Source: Bifidobacterium pseudocatenulatum DSM 20438 = JCM 1200 = LMG 10505
Lineage (GTDB): Bacteria > Actinomycetota > Actinomycetes > Actinomycetales > Bifidobacteriaceae
Assembly: GCF_001025215.1 (NCBI RefSeq)
Contig: NZ_AP012330.1
Coordinates: forward strand, 1,302,001-1,366,000
Reading direction: 5' to 3'
Length of the DNA stretch: 64,000 nucleotides
Part shown: piece by piece, positions 53,838 through 60,472 of the stretch
How the letters are laid out: each line of letters begins with the position of its first letter
Position numbering within the stretch: position 1 is the stretch's first letter
Position numbers and translations under genes: made by a program
Notes under the pieces: model-generated
Database searches by the model: none
The model's input: the letters and a program-made list of their open reading frames with translations, nothing else
Told to the model about the DNA's origin: nothing

Positions 53838-55181
53838 ATGGCCAATGGAGACAGGAAAAGACGAAAATGGGGATGCGTCGTCGCCTGCAAAGACGCGGAC
53901 GGAAGGATCGTCTCCTGGCAGGCCCGATACCAGAGTCCCGTCAATCCCAGGCAAAGAATCTACCGCCGATTCGGATTGGAATTCCAGACCGAGGCGTACC
54001 GCTGGCTCGACGAGGAGCACGCGCTCGTCATCGACCATAAAAAGGGGATCCGCAGGTGGACGCATCCGTCGGCGAGGACGATGCACGGCAGGGTCCTGTT
54101 CTCCTCATACGCGACGCGTTTCGTCGCCGACCTGCGGAAGAAGGACGGGTCGGAGCTGAGCGGCAGAAGCAAGCGGATCCAGAAGGCGGCGTTGGACAAA
54201 CTGCTCCCCTGGTTCGGCGAGACGCCCATGTGCGACATCACCGAGGAATTCGTCAACGAATGGTACGCGAAGGCATGCGACGAGGTACGTCCCTCCGCGC
54301 TCGAGCACGCGGTCTGGCTGCTCAAGCGCGTGATGAGGGCCGCGACCGAGCGGCAGCCGGACGGGGGTCCGCCGCTATTGTCCTCGAATCCATGCAATCT
54401 CGTCACGAGGAAGAGACCGTCCAAAAGACGCGAGCAGGCGCCGATGACCAGGCAGGAGATCGACACGCTGGTCGAGGGCTTCCCGGAATACTACCGTCTG
54501 TCGATCCATCTCGCGCTGCTGGTGGGCGGGCTGCGCATCGGAGAGGTCTGCGGACTGCAACTCAGGGACATCGACCTCGACCACAGGCTGCTGTATGTGC
54601 GGCATTCCGTGACGCAGGGTCCGGACGATCTGGGCGAATACCGGCTCGACGAGACGAAGACCCCGGAAAGCCACCGAGTCGTGCCCATCCCCGCCCCGGT
54701 CTGCCGTCTCATCAGGGAACATATCGACAGGTTCTGTCCCGACAGGGATCCCGACACGATGCTCTTCCACGCGGTCAGGCACCCGGAACGGGTCCTGAAC
54801 CCGACGACGATCCAACGGCAGTTCCGCACCGCGAGGAAAAGAATCAACCGCGAGGACGTGACGTTCCACTCCCTGCGCGCGACGCACGCGACGATGTTCA
54901 TGATCCAGGGCGGCACGCTGCGCGAGACCATGGACGAGCTCGGCCATGTGGATGTCGACGTGGCCGTCCGATGCTACCAACGCGTGGTGCCGAGGCACAG
55001 GCGCGACGTCGCCGAACGACTGGCGCTCGAATATCTCCCCGCCGGGGATCCGGCCGGCATCAAGGCGCAGATAGCCCAGAAGGAAGAGGAAATCGACCAG
55101 CTGCGGCAGACCGTCGCCGGACTCCGGAGAAGACTGGAAGAGCTCGAAGACGACGGAGACGGGCGGAGCCAGTCCGGATAA
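53838..55181 (+). CDS. int: Tyrosine recombinase/integrase
   Basis: 447 residues. An N-terminal SAM-like/AP2-type arm-binding region comes before the core. The catalytic residues are all present: R233 (GGLRIGEVCG), K274 (DETKTPESHR), H344 and R347 (FHSLRATHATMF), H370 (LGHVDVDV) and the nucleophile Y380 (RCYQRV). A C-terminal coiled coil (IAQKEEEIDQLRQTVAGLRR) follows. It is probably the integrase of the element extending right beyond the window. Higher GC and frequent AGG/CGG codons differ from the core genes. No tRNA or att duplication seen. Confidence 0.93.
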   Translation: MANGDRKRRKWGCVVACKDADGRIVSWQARYQSPVNPRQRIYRRFGLEFQTEAYRWLDEEHALVIDHKKGIRRWTHPSARTMHGRVLFSSYATRFVADLRKKDGSELSGRSKRIQKAALDKLLPWFGETPMCDITEEFVNEWYAKACDEVRPSALEHAVWLLKRVMRAATERQPDGGPPLLSSNPCNLVTRKRPSKRREQAPMTRQEIDTLVEGFPEYYRLSIHLALLVGGLRIGEVCGLQLRDIDLDHRLLYVRHSVTQGPDDLGEYRLDETKTPESHRVVPIPAPVCRLIREHIDRFCPDRDPDTMLFHAVRHPERVLNPTTIQRQFRTARKRINREDVTFHSLRATHATMFMIQGGTLRETMDELGHVDVDVAVRCYQRVVPRHRRDVAERLALEYLPAGDPAGIKAQIAQKEEEIDQLRQTVAGLRRRLEELEDDGDGRSQSG

Positions 55182-55188
55182 GCATACC

Positions 55189-55240
55189 CAAAACCGAAAA
55201 ACCGAAAAACCGAAATAATGAAAAACCAAAACCGGTGGAG
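55189..55240. repeat. ACCGAAA-type A-rich repeat, copy 1
   Basis: Starts 8 nt after the integrase stop and reads ACCGAAAAACCGAAAAACCG and onward, a 7-8 bp unit repeated about six times with drift. Similar tracts occur after two further plus-strand genes of the element (about 56533-56600 and 57565-57610). Confidence 0.7.
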
Positions 55241-55328
55241 ACCGGCATCAAACGGAACAGGCCCACGCATCTAAGCGTTGCGGCATCTGCCGTCGCAACA
55301 CTTAGATACGTGAGGCGTTATCCGAAAA

Positions 55329-56096
55329 TCATCTCGACCTATGCCTGAGTTTCGGCTTTTCCTGCCCTGGAGGAACGATGGCACGCTGATAGGAGTAATG
55401 CTCGCACACATGTTGTCTCTGTGCGGGAGACATGTCGTATGCCTTGTTCGCCGGTTGCGCATACTCACCAAGATGGGCCAGATCATTCGACATGGTCAAC
55501 GGTTCTGACAACGGCTTGACGATTCTCCTGAACATATCCTCAAGGGGACGCAGGTCGTTTCGTTGCATCCCCGCGATCGAGGCTTGATCGTTCGTCCTTT
55601 TGTCGATGAGTCCCCAATCAAAATGCCAGCCGGCCTCGCGCGCGATGATCTCCCAGAAAATGCGTTGCGTCCGCCCGTTGCCCTCACGGAACGGGTGAAG
55701 GATGTTGAAGTTGTTGTAGCTGACGCTCAGACGCTTCACGAATTCTTCATGACCGAGGCCTTTGAAAAGATCGTCACCGCGAAGCACCCCCTCGGAGTAG
55801 CGAACCCCTATGCTAAACAGCTCCAACGGTTGGAAGGGAAGCCCCTCGCCCTTGCCCATGTCGATGGTTCGTATCTCCCCCGCCCAGTCGTACACGTCCT
55901 GGAAGAGGAACCGGTGTATACGGCGAAGCTGTTCCAGCGTCCCCTCCGCAGGTGGGAGATTCTCTCTCAGAATGGCGGCGCGGGCGGAGCAGAGATCGTT
56001 CTCCGCAGCCGCCAGCGCATCCTTGTCCGTGGCGCCCACAAGGTTCCGCAGCACGTTCGTTCCTGGAATCAGGTAGGGATCGAAGACACGCGCCAT
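55329..56096 (-). CDS. Fic-domain adenylyltransferase toxin
   Basis: Fic protein of about 255 residues. The active motif HPFREGNGRTQR (about residues 134-145) is complete: catalytic His, metal-binding E/D position and phosphate-anchoring G-N-G-R. Fic enzymes transfer AMP to Ser/Thr/Tyr of targets such as gyrase. The upstream antitoxin supplies the inhibitory helix, so this is a class I module. Start either GTG 56102 (overlapping the antitoxin stop as GTGA) or ATG 56096. Confidence 0.92.
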   Translation of the reverse strand: MARVFDPYLIPGTNVLRNLVGATDKDALAAAENDLCSARAAILRENLPPAEGTLEQLRRIHRFLFQDVYDWAGEIRTIDMGKGEGLPFQPLELFSIGVRYSEGVLRGDDLFKGLGHEEFVKRLSVSYNNFNILHPFREGNGRTQRIFWEIIAREAGWHFDWGLIDKRTNDQASIAGMQRNDLRPLEDMFRRIVKPLSEPLTMSNDLAHLGEYAQPANKAYDMSPAQRQHVCEHYSYQRAIVPPGQEKPKLRHRSR

Positions 56097-56098
56097 CG

Positions 56099-56290
56099 TC
56101 ACTCCAATCCGTAACGGCGACGGGTGCGGGAAAGAAGCTCGGCGCTGCCGATGCTCCCCCGCGCATATTCTCCGGCATCGCGTATGAAGGCCCTCGTCAC
56201 GTCACCGCCTTCCAGCCGCACGGACTGCACCGACAGTCCGACGTTCTCCGTGCGGCGGCGCATCTCGGATTCAGATATCGTTCCGAACAT
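56099..56290 (-). CDS. Antitoxin of the Fic module (VbhA-like)
   Basis: 63 residues, overlapping or abutting the Fic gene. It contains S-V-R-L-E-G, a match to the inhibitory motif (S/T)-x-x-x-E-(G/N) whose Glu competes with ATP gamma-phosphate in Fic. The flanking sequence (DVTRAFIRDAGEYARGSIGS) resembles the helical VbhA fold. AAAGGAGG precedes the ATG at 56290. Coupled expression keeps the toxin neutralised. Confidence 0.82.
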   Translation of the reverse strand: MFGTISESEMRRRTENVGLSVQSVRLEGGDVTRAFIRDAGEYARGSIGSAELLSRTRRRYGLE

Positions 56291-56398
56291 TGCACCTCCT
56301 TTTCTCTTTAGATTCTAGCAAAACCGACGGCCCTTAGACGGAGCCGCGCCTGATTCCGCTCCTAAAGTCCTTCATTCCAGTCGCAATCCTTTCGCCAG

Positions 56399-56635
56399 AT
56401 GCCACGCATGACACGTCAGGCACGCCACCGCACCGTCATCGCCCAGAAGGAGCGTCAGATCGGCAAGCTCCGGGACGAGGTGGAAAGGCTCAGGAAGATC
56501 CTGCTGGAACGGGATACCGGAACCGGTGAAAACCGGGAAACCGTTTTACCTAAAAACCGAAATACCGAAAGAACTACATACCGAAAAACCGGGATATGGA
56601 AACACTGGAAAACCGAGACAAGGAGAAACCGATGA
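56399..56635 (+). CDS. Small hypothetical protein, coiled coil plus repeat-encoded tail
   Basis: 78 codons. The first 42 residues form a charged coiled coil (IAQKEERQIGKLRDEVERL) much like the C-terminal coiled coil of the integrase. The tail from about residue 43 (NRETVLPKNRNTERTTYRKT) is the translation of the ACCGAAA-type repeat and is probably not a normal protein sequence. It may be a detached partial copy of the integrase 3' end. Confidence 0.45.
   Translation: MPRMTRQARHRTVIAQKERQIGKLRDEVERLRKILLERDTGTGENRETVLPKNRNTERTTYRKTGIWKHWKTETRRNR
56533..56600. repeat. ACCGAAA-type A-rich repeat, copy 2
   Basis: Reads AAAACCGAAATACCGAAAGA and similar units, inside the 3' end of the small hypothetical gene. 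Same unit and strand as copy 1 after the integrase. Confidence 0.65.
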
Positions 56636-56723
56636 ACGAGAAGACCCTCGAACCGATGGTGATCGCGCTTTGAGACTGCTTATATCGTTTTGGACGGAAT
56701 GAGCGTCAATCAGAAAGTTATGT

Positions 56724-57554
56724 ATGATGGTTTCGCTTATTTATCTCGGTAAGGAGAATCCCATCTCATACAAGACAGTATTCGGCATGGACGCTTTCGA
56801 TAGACATGACACCGATGGAGGAAACCAAACCGCGGATTCAGCCAGCGATATAAAGGTGTATCCTGAGTCCGCTTCGGGATGTTTGATTAACGACTTGGGC
56901 AAGTTGCTGAATATGAATCCGGATTTCTATAGACGACGGATCCGCCGCATTAGACCGGCTGCGATTGCCGTCGGGCTGAGCGCCATTTGCCTGATTGCCA
57001 TTTTCTTGATTCCAAGTGAATCGAATCCGGTTTTCCAGAATTTCTTCAGCGCACTGTTTGGTTTCTTCCTCGGGTTGGCCTCCTCGGCATATGAGAAGTT
57101 CCGCAAATGGGCCGAACGAGTCAATCAGACCATGAAAGACGCTGAAGGAAGTATGCCGATATGGGAAGCCATATATAAGAATTCCATATTCTACGATGAA
57201 TGCTTCATAACGCTTCCGGCGGCACGCGTATCCCCAACCTGGGCACAAAGAGCATGGATTAAAATCAGGTTCCCCTCATTGTCGCGCAAGTGGCATAAGT
57301 ATTTTCGCAACGGAATGGCTGAACCTGGTTTGCAGCCATTATCCAATGAGAGGAAACGCAGAAAGCGGCTTCATTACCTGGAGTCGCTAAGCCGATGCGT
57401 CTTCATGCTCGAACCGTATCAGGCGACTCTTGATTATCTACTGGACTATTCGGATAAGATCCTCGGGGAGAAAATTCGTCAGGATAAAATCCTAAAGGGA
57501 TATCTTCAGCCTGTCGAAGGAATCTACATTTACCAAAAAAATGTAGGTAAATGA
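56724..57554 (+). CDS. Hypothetical protein with two membrane segments
   Basis: 276 codons from ATG 56724. The middle has IRPAAIAVGLSAICLIAIFL and FQNFFSALFGFFLGLASSAY, a hairpin of two membrane helices, followed by a cytoplasmic helical domain (YKNSIFYDECFITLPAARVS; LHYLESLSRCVFMLEPYQAT). The start is uncertain: a strong AAGGAG lies at about 56751, further in, followed by no ATG, and the next ATG is 56787. Less GC-rich than its neighbours. Family unknown. Confidence 0.65.
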   Translation: MMVSLIYLGKENPISYKTVFGMDAFDRHDTDGGNQTADSASDIKVYPESASGCLINDLGKLLNMNPDFYRRRIRRIRPAAIAVGLSAICLIAIFLIPSESNPVFQNFFSALFGFFLGLASSAYEKFRKWAERVNQTMKDAEGSMPIWEAIYKNSIFYDECFITLPAARVSPTWAQRAWIKIRFPSLSRKWHKYFRNGMAEPGLQPLSNERKRRKRLHYLESLSRCVFMLEPYQATLDYLLDYSDKILGEKIRQDKILKGYLQPVEGIYIYQKNVGK

Positions 57555-57564
57555 CGCATGCCAA

Positions 57565-57610
57565 GATACCGGAATACGGAAATACCGAAAAAACGAGATA
57601 ACGGAATCGG
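57565..57610. repeat. ACCGAAA-type A-rich repeat, copy 3
   Basis: Reads GATACCGGAATACGGAAATA and continues CCGAAAAAACGAGATAACGG, a more drifted version of the tract, again just after a plus-strand gene stop. Confidence 0.55.
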
Positions 57611-57612
57611 TT

Positions 57613-57822
57613 TCAGCCCCCGGAATCCATCACCGTACGCCCCTTACCGAAGAGATGGTCGAACAGCTTCTGGCGAGGGGCAGAACTGTCAACAGCAGCA
57701 AGCACCAGACCATGCTTGCCATCGCTGCCATTAAAAATGACGACACGGACGACATCGTACAGAAGAAAATACAGATGACCGCAAAGTTCGTGGACGACTT
57801 CGCGACGGTTGCCAGGACATAG
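57613..57822 (+). pseudogene. Unidentified C-terminal gene fragment, inverted against the R-M relic
   Basis: The plus-strand frame ending at the TAG at 57820-57822 reads TEEMVEQLLARGRTVNSSKH, QTMLAIAAIKNDDTDDIVQK and KIQMTAKFVDDFATVART, a regular protein-like sequence without an N-terminus. It overlaps, on the opposite strand, a frame that looks like noise. The family is not recognised. It meets the restriction-subunit relic at a shared A-T-V-A stretch. Confidence 0.5.
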
Positions 57823-58146
57823 GCGAACGGGCAGTCCCAGCCCCTCGCTCAACGCCTCCACCGTGATGATGAACCGTATCGGACATTCCTCGGACATGAG
57901 ATCCACGTCTTTGAGCTCGTCCACGTTGCCGGTGTTGTATGGAGGATCGATGTAGATGCAATCCACTTTGCCTTCGTATTCGGGCAGCAGGGCCTTGAGT
58001 GCTTCGAGATTGTCCCCATGGATGACCATGTTGCCGCAATCGGATCCATGCGAATCCAAAACGCTCTTTTCAGGGATGCGTTCGAGTACACGGTACGGCA
58101 CTTGAGGGTGGTATGCGACCACCTTGTTCTTCCCCATCCACTCCAA
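57823..58146 (-). pseudogene. Collapsed type III restriction-modification locus (Mod N-terminus joined to Res)
   Basis: From ATG 58146 the frame gives a type III Mod start: EWMGKNKVVAYHPQVPYRVL, NMVIHGDNLEALKALLP and the catalytic motif IYIDPPYNTGN. Right after N-T-G-N it switches to the Res helicase: VDELKDVDLMSEECPIRFII and TVEALSEG. A 1-nt frameshift follows before W-D-C-P-F-A-Y-V-L. A deletion of most of mod and the first part of res, fusing them in frame, is the simplest reading. Neither methylase nor nuclease activity can remain. The open frame runs on to 57613 only as a shadow. Confidence 0.8.
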
Positions 58147-58161
58147 GTCGGTGCTTTCGGC

Positions 58162-59139
58162 CTAATGGCTCATATGGCACCCAGGACCCTCGTGATCAAT
58201 TCCGGCACTCTTGCCATCCCCGTCTTGCCGGGCAAGGTTCTGCCGCAGCGTGTCGCCGAACCTGTCCAACAGATCCGTTTTGCTGCGAATGGCGTCCGGC
58301 TTCCGACGCAATCCCTCGACCAGTTCGATGAACGCGTGTTCCTCCTGTTCCACGCAGTCGAGGAACACGAAACAGAACGCCACGGGATCGCCGTCCACCT
58401 GCCAGGTCTCCAGACTGCGGGCATAGTCGCGCTTGGCGTCATACTTGATCGCCACGGGACGATAGCCGTGCTTCAGCAGCATGAAATTGAGCAGCTGGCG
58501 GCCGGTCCGCCCGTTGCCGTCCATGAACGGATGAATATTCTCGAACATCGCATGGAAGCCGGCGGCCCTGAGCAGCGGATGAGCGCCGCTCGCGTCCAGC
58601 CCGTCGATCAGGGCCCGCAGGTCGTCGCGGATCTCCAACGGATCGGCGGTCTTGACGCGGGTCGCGGTGATCCTCGCCAGATAACCGTAGGGGCGGAACG
58701 TGCCACGGGCGAACGGCTGCAGGTCCAGCGCAGTCACCTCATGGACGCGCCGGACCAGTTCCTCATCCAGTCTCCTCCCCTCCCGGGCGTATTCGCGCAC
58801 GTAGGCCATGCCATCCGCGACACCGCGCGCCGCGAACACGTACCGCGCCGGCGAATCCGACGGGACGAACTCGCCCTCCAAAACCAGGGACGTGTCCTCC
58901 AAGGTCAGCGTGGATCCCTCGATGGCGTTCGAATTGTAGGTGTAGCGCACCAGCCAGTCGCGGTCGTAATCCGCCAGCGCCATGCCCTCGACGCCGTCCA
59001 GGGGGTCCAGTGCGCGGGCACGGTCCTTCAGCGCGTCGATTCGTCGCAGGCGTTCGACGATTCCCAGCTCGCGTTCAAGGCCGAGCAGTTCCTCGGGCAG
59101 TTCCTGTATGCGCTGCGATAGCTCGGGATTGGCCATCAT
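58162..59139 (-). CDS. Fic-family protein with built-in inhibitory helix (class II)
   Basis: 325 residues from ATG 59139 (AAAGAGGG upstream). An N-terminal inhibitory motif S-N-A-I-E-G (about 70-75) matches (S/T)-x-x-x-E-(G/N), then an EGEFVPSDSP region, and the active motif HPFMDGNGRTGR (about 203-214). The protein carries its own antitoxin helix, unlike the class I module nearby. It would AMPylate a target when the helix is displaced. The last 25 residues (ARQDGDGKSAGIDHEGPG) look polar and disordered. Confidence 0.92.
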   Translation of the reverse strand: MMANPELSQRIQELPEELLGLERELGIVERLRRIDALKDRARALDPLDGVEGMALADYDRDWLVRYTYNSNAIEGSTLTLEDTSLVLEGEFVPSDSPARYVFAARGVADGMAYVREYAREGRRLDEELVRRVHEVTALDLQPFARGTFRPYGYLARITATRVKTADPLEIRDDLRALIDGLDASGAHPLLRAAGFHAMFENIHPFMDGNGRTGRQLLNFMLLKHGYRPVAIKYDAKRDYARSLETWQVDGDPVAFCFVFLDCVEQEEHAFIELVEGLRRKPDAIRSKTDLLDRFGDTLRQNLARQDGDGKSAGIDHEGPGCHMSH

Positions 59140-59212
59140 GTCCCTCTTTTCGTGTTCCGGTTGCAAAGTCCATTATTCCAGCCGCGGTTCGTTCCGTCCT
59201 GCGGCCTGCATG

Positions 59213-59653
59213 TCATAGGGAGGCGCGCCGGCCGTCCCGGGTCGATTCGAACGCCGCGGCCACCTCTTCCGATACCGGCATGCGCATCGTCACCCGGCCG
59301 GTTTCCTGCGCGGCGGCACGTTTCATGGCTCGGCGTTCGGCCCTGGTGGGCCGTTCGAGAATCCACTCGGCGAACGCGCGGATAAGGATGGACGCGACGA
59401 TCACGCCGATGGATCCCCAGAAGCACGGGACAAAGTCCGGCTTGGAGTGGTCGTACCAGAACCAGACAATCAAAGCGAGGATCAACGCCAGGCCGGCGGC
59501 CAGGGCGGCGAGCTTGTGGAACACGAGGGCGAGCGTGCGGATGGGATGCGTGACCAGCCCCACCGCCAACGCGACGACGACGAGCAGTGAGACGAAGCCC
59601 GCGGCGATGATGGCGACGCCCAGGTATATCGCGAGCATATAGAGTCCGAACAT
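59213..59653 (-). CDS. Hypothetical membrane protein of the element
   Basis: 146 residues with three or four membrane helices (LYMLAIYLGVAIIAAGFVSL; AALAAGLALILALIVWFWY; FWGSIGVIVASILIRAF), then a basic cytoplasmic tail (RPTRAERRAMKRAAAQETGR). AGAAGGAAGG precedes the ATG. No family recognised; it sits between the Fic gene and the XRE regulator, all on the minus strand. Confidence 0.75.
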   Translation of the reverse strand: MFGLYMLAIYLGVAIIAAGFVSLLVVVALAVGLVTHPIRTLALVFHKLAALAAGLALILALIVWFWYDHSKPDFVPCFWGSIGVIVASILIRAFAEWILERPTRAERRAMKRAAAQETGRVTMRMPVSEEVAAAFESTRDGRRASL

Positions 59654-59674
59654 GATCGGCCTTCCTTCTCTCTT

Positions 59675-60088
59675 CTATTCCGTTTCTTCGGACAGATAGG
59701 TGTAGTCGACGGCGACGCCCTCCGCCTCAAGCAGCACGGCGGCCTCGCGCACGGCGGCGGCGCGGCGCTTCACGGATTCCTCGGCCCGGACCCAGTCGGG
59801 CAGCCCCTCGGGCAGGTCGGAGACGCGGGAGAACGAGAGCACGGCCCGCTCATCTCCCCTGTGCCGTTCCACGATGGCCGCGACGGCGCGCCTGTGCTCG
59901 GCGAGATAGTGTTCGAGCATCTCCCGCATCCTTTCCGAGGGTTGGATCCGGTATTTCTCCGACTCGTATTTCTTGACCATGTCCACGGTGAGGTTCGCGA
60001 GCACGGCCGCGTCGTGCTGGGTCATGCCGATGCGTTCGCGCGTCGCGCGCATCCACGCCTTGGTCTCGCTCCAATCCTCTTCCGTCAT
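59675..60088 (-). CDS. XRE-type helix-turn-helix regulator
   Basis: 137 residues. The N-terminal HTH is TRERIGMTQHDAAVLANLTV followed by DMVKKYESEKYRIQPSERM, with the conserved M-T-Q ... A ... V-x-K-Y-E-S pattern. The C-terminal half is a charged helical region. AGGAGGG lies upstream of the ATG at 60088. The 33-bp palindrome 41 nt upstream of the ATG is probably its operator, implying autoregulation and control of the genes on either side. Confidence 0.85.
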   Translation of the reverse strand: MTEEDWSETKAWMRATRERIGMTQHDAAVLANLTVDMVKKYESEKYRIQPSERMREMLEHYLAEHRRAVAAIVERHRGDERAVLSFSRVSDLPEGLPDWVRAEESVKRRAAAVREAAVLLEAEGVAVDYTYLSEETE

Positions 60089-60128
60089 GGTCCCTCCTGG
60101 ATATAAGAAACCCGGATCCGCCTGCGCG

Positions 60129-60161
60129 AACCGTGATTATACTTTTAGTATAATCACGGTT
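60129..60161. promoter_or_regulatory. 33-bp palindromic operator with embedded -10 box
   Basis: AACCGTGATTATACT (60129-60143), spacer TTT, and its exact complement (60147-60161). TATACT within the arm is a -10-like hexamer in both orientations. Perfect 15-bp arms directly upstream of an XRE gene strongly suggest a repressor site. Confidence 0.75.
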
Positions 60162-60218
60162 TTCGACAGGGCGGACCCGGCGTTTCCCGGGTCACGGCCG
60201 CGGCCGTGACCCGTTTCG

Positions 60219-60472
60219 TCACTCGGACTGTGCCGGCGAGTTGCCGTCGGCGTCGGCTTTGCGCTGCTGGTCGAGCATCTGCTGCTGGATCAGGACGCGC
60301 TGCGCGCTCATCGTGTTCGTTCGGGCTTTTGTACATCACGCGCATGTTGCTCGCGGAGACGCTGGTCTTGAGCCAGAAGAGCACCACGGACGGGCTGAAC
60401 CGGTCGCCGGTGACGTCGGTTCTCCCCCGTCGCGTAGGTGAATTCGGTCATGGTCTGCTGTGATTCGGTCAT
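60219..60472 (-). pseudogene. Small element gene after topB, two frame breaks
   Basis: The ATG at 60472 overlaps the topB stop (ATGA). The first frame reads MTESQQTMTEFTYATGE, the second DVTGDRFSPSVVLFWLKTS and VSASNMRVMYKSPN, and the third SAQRVLIQQQMLDQQRKADA, ending SPAQSE. Two small indels are needed to join them into about 84 residues. Such short genes accompany topoisomerase in conjugative elements. Could also be sequencing error. Confidence 0.55.

Noticed and set aside
54056..55348. Second 430-codon frame overlapping the integrase
   Set aside because: GC-rich shadow frame with R/A/G-heavy composition and no motifs; the integrase frame has all catalytic residues.
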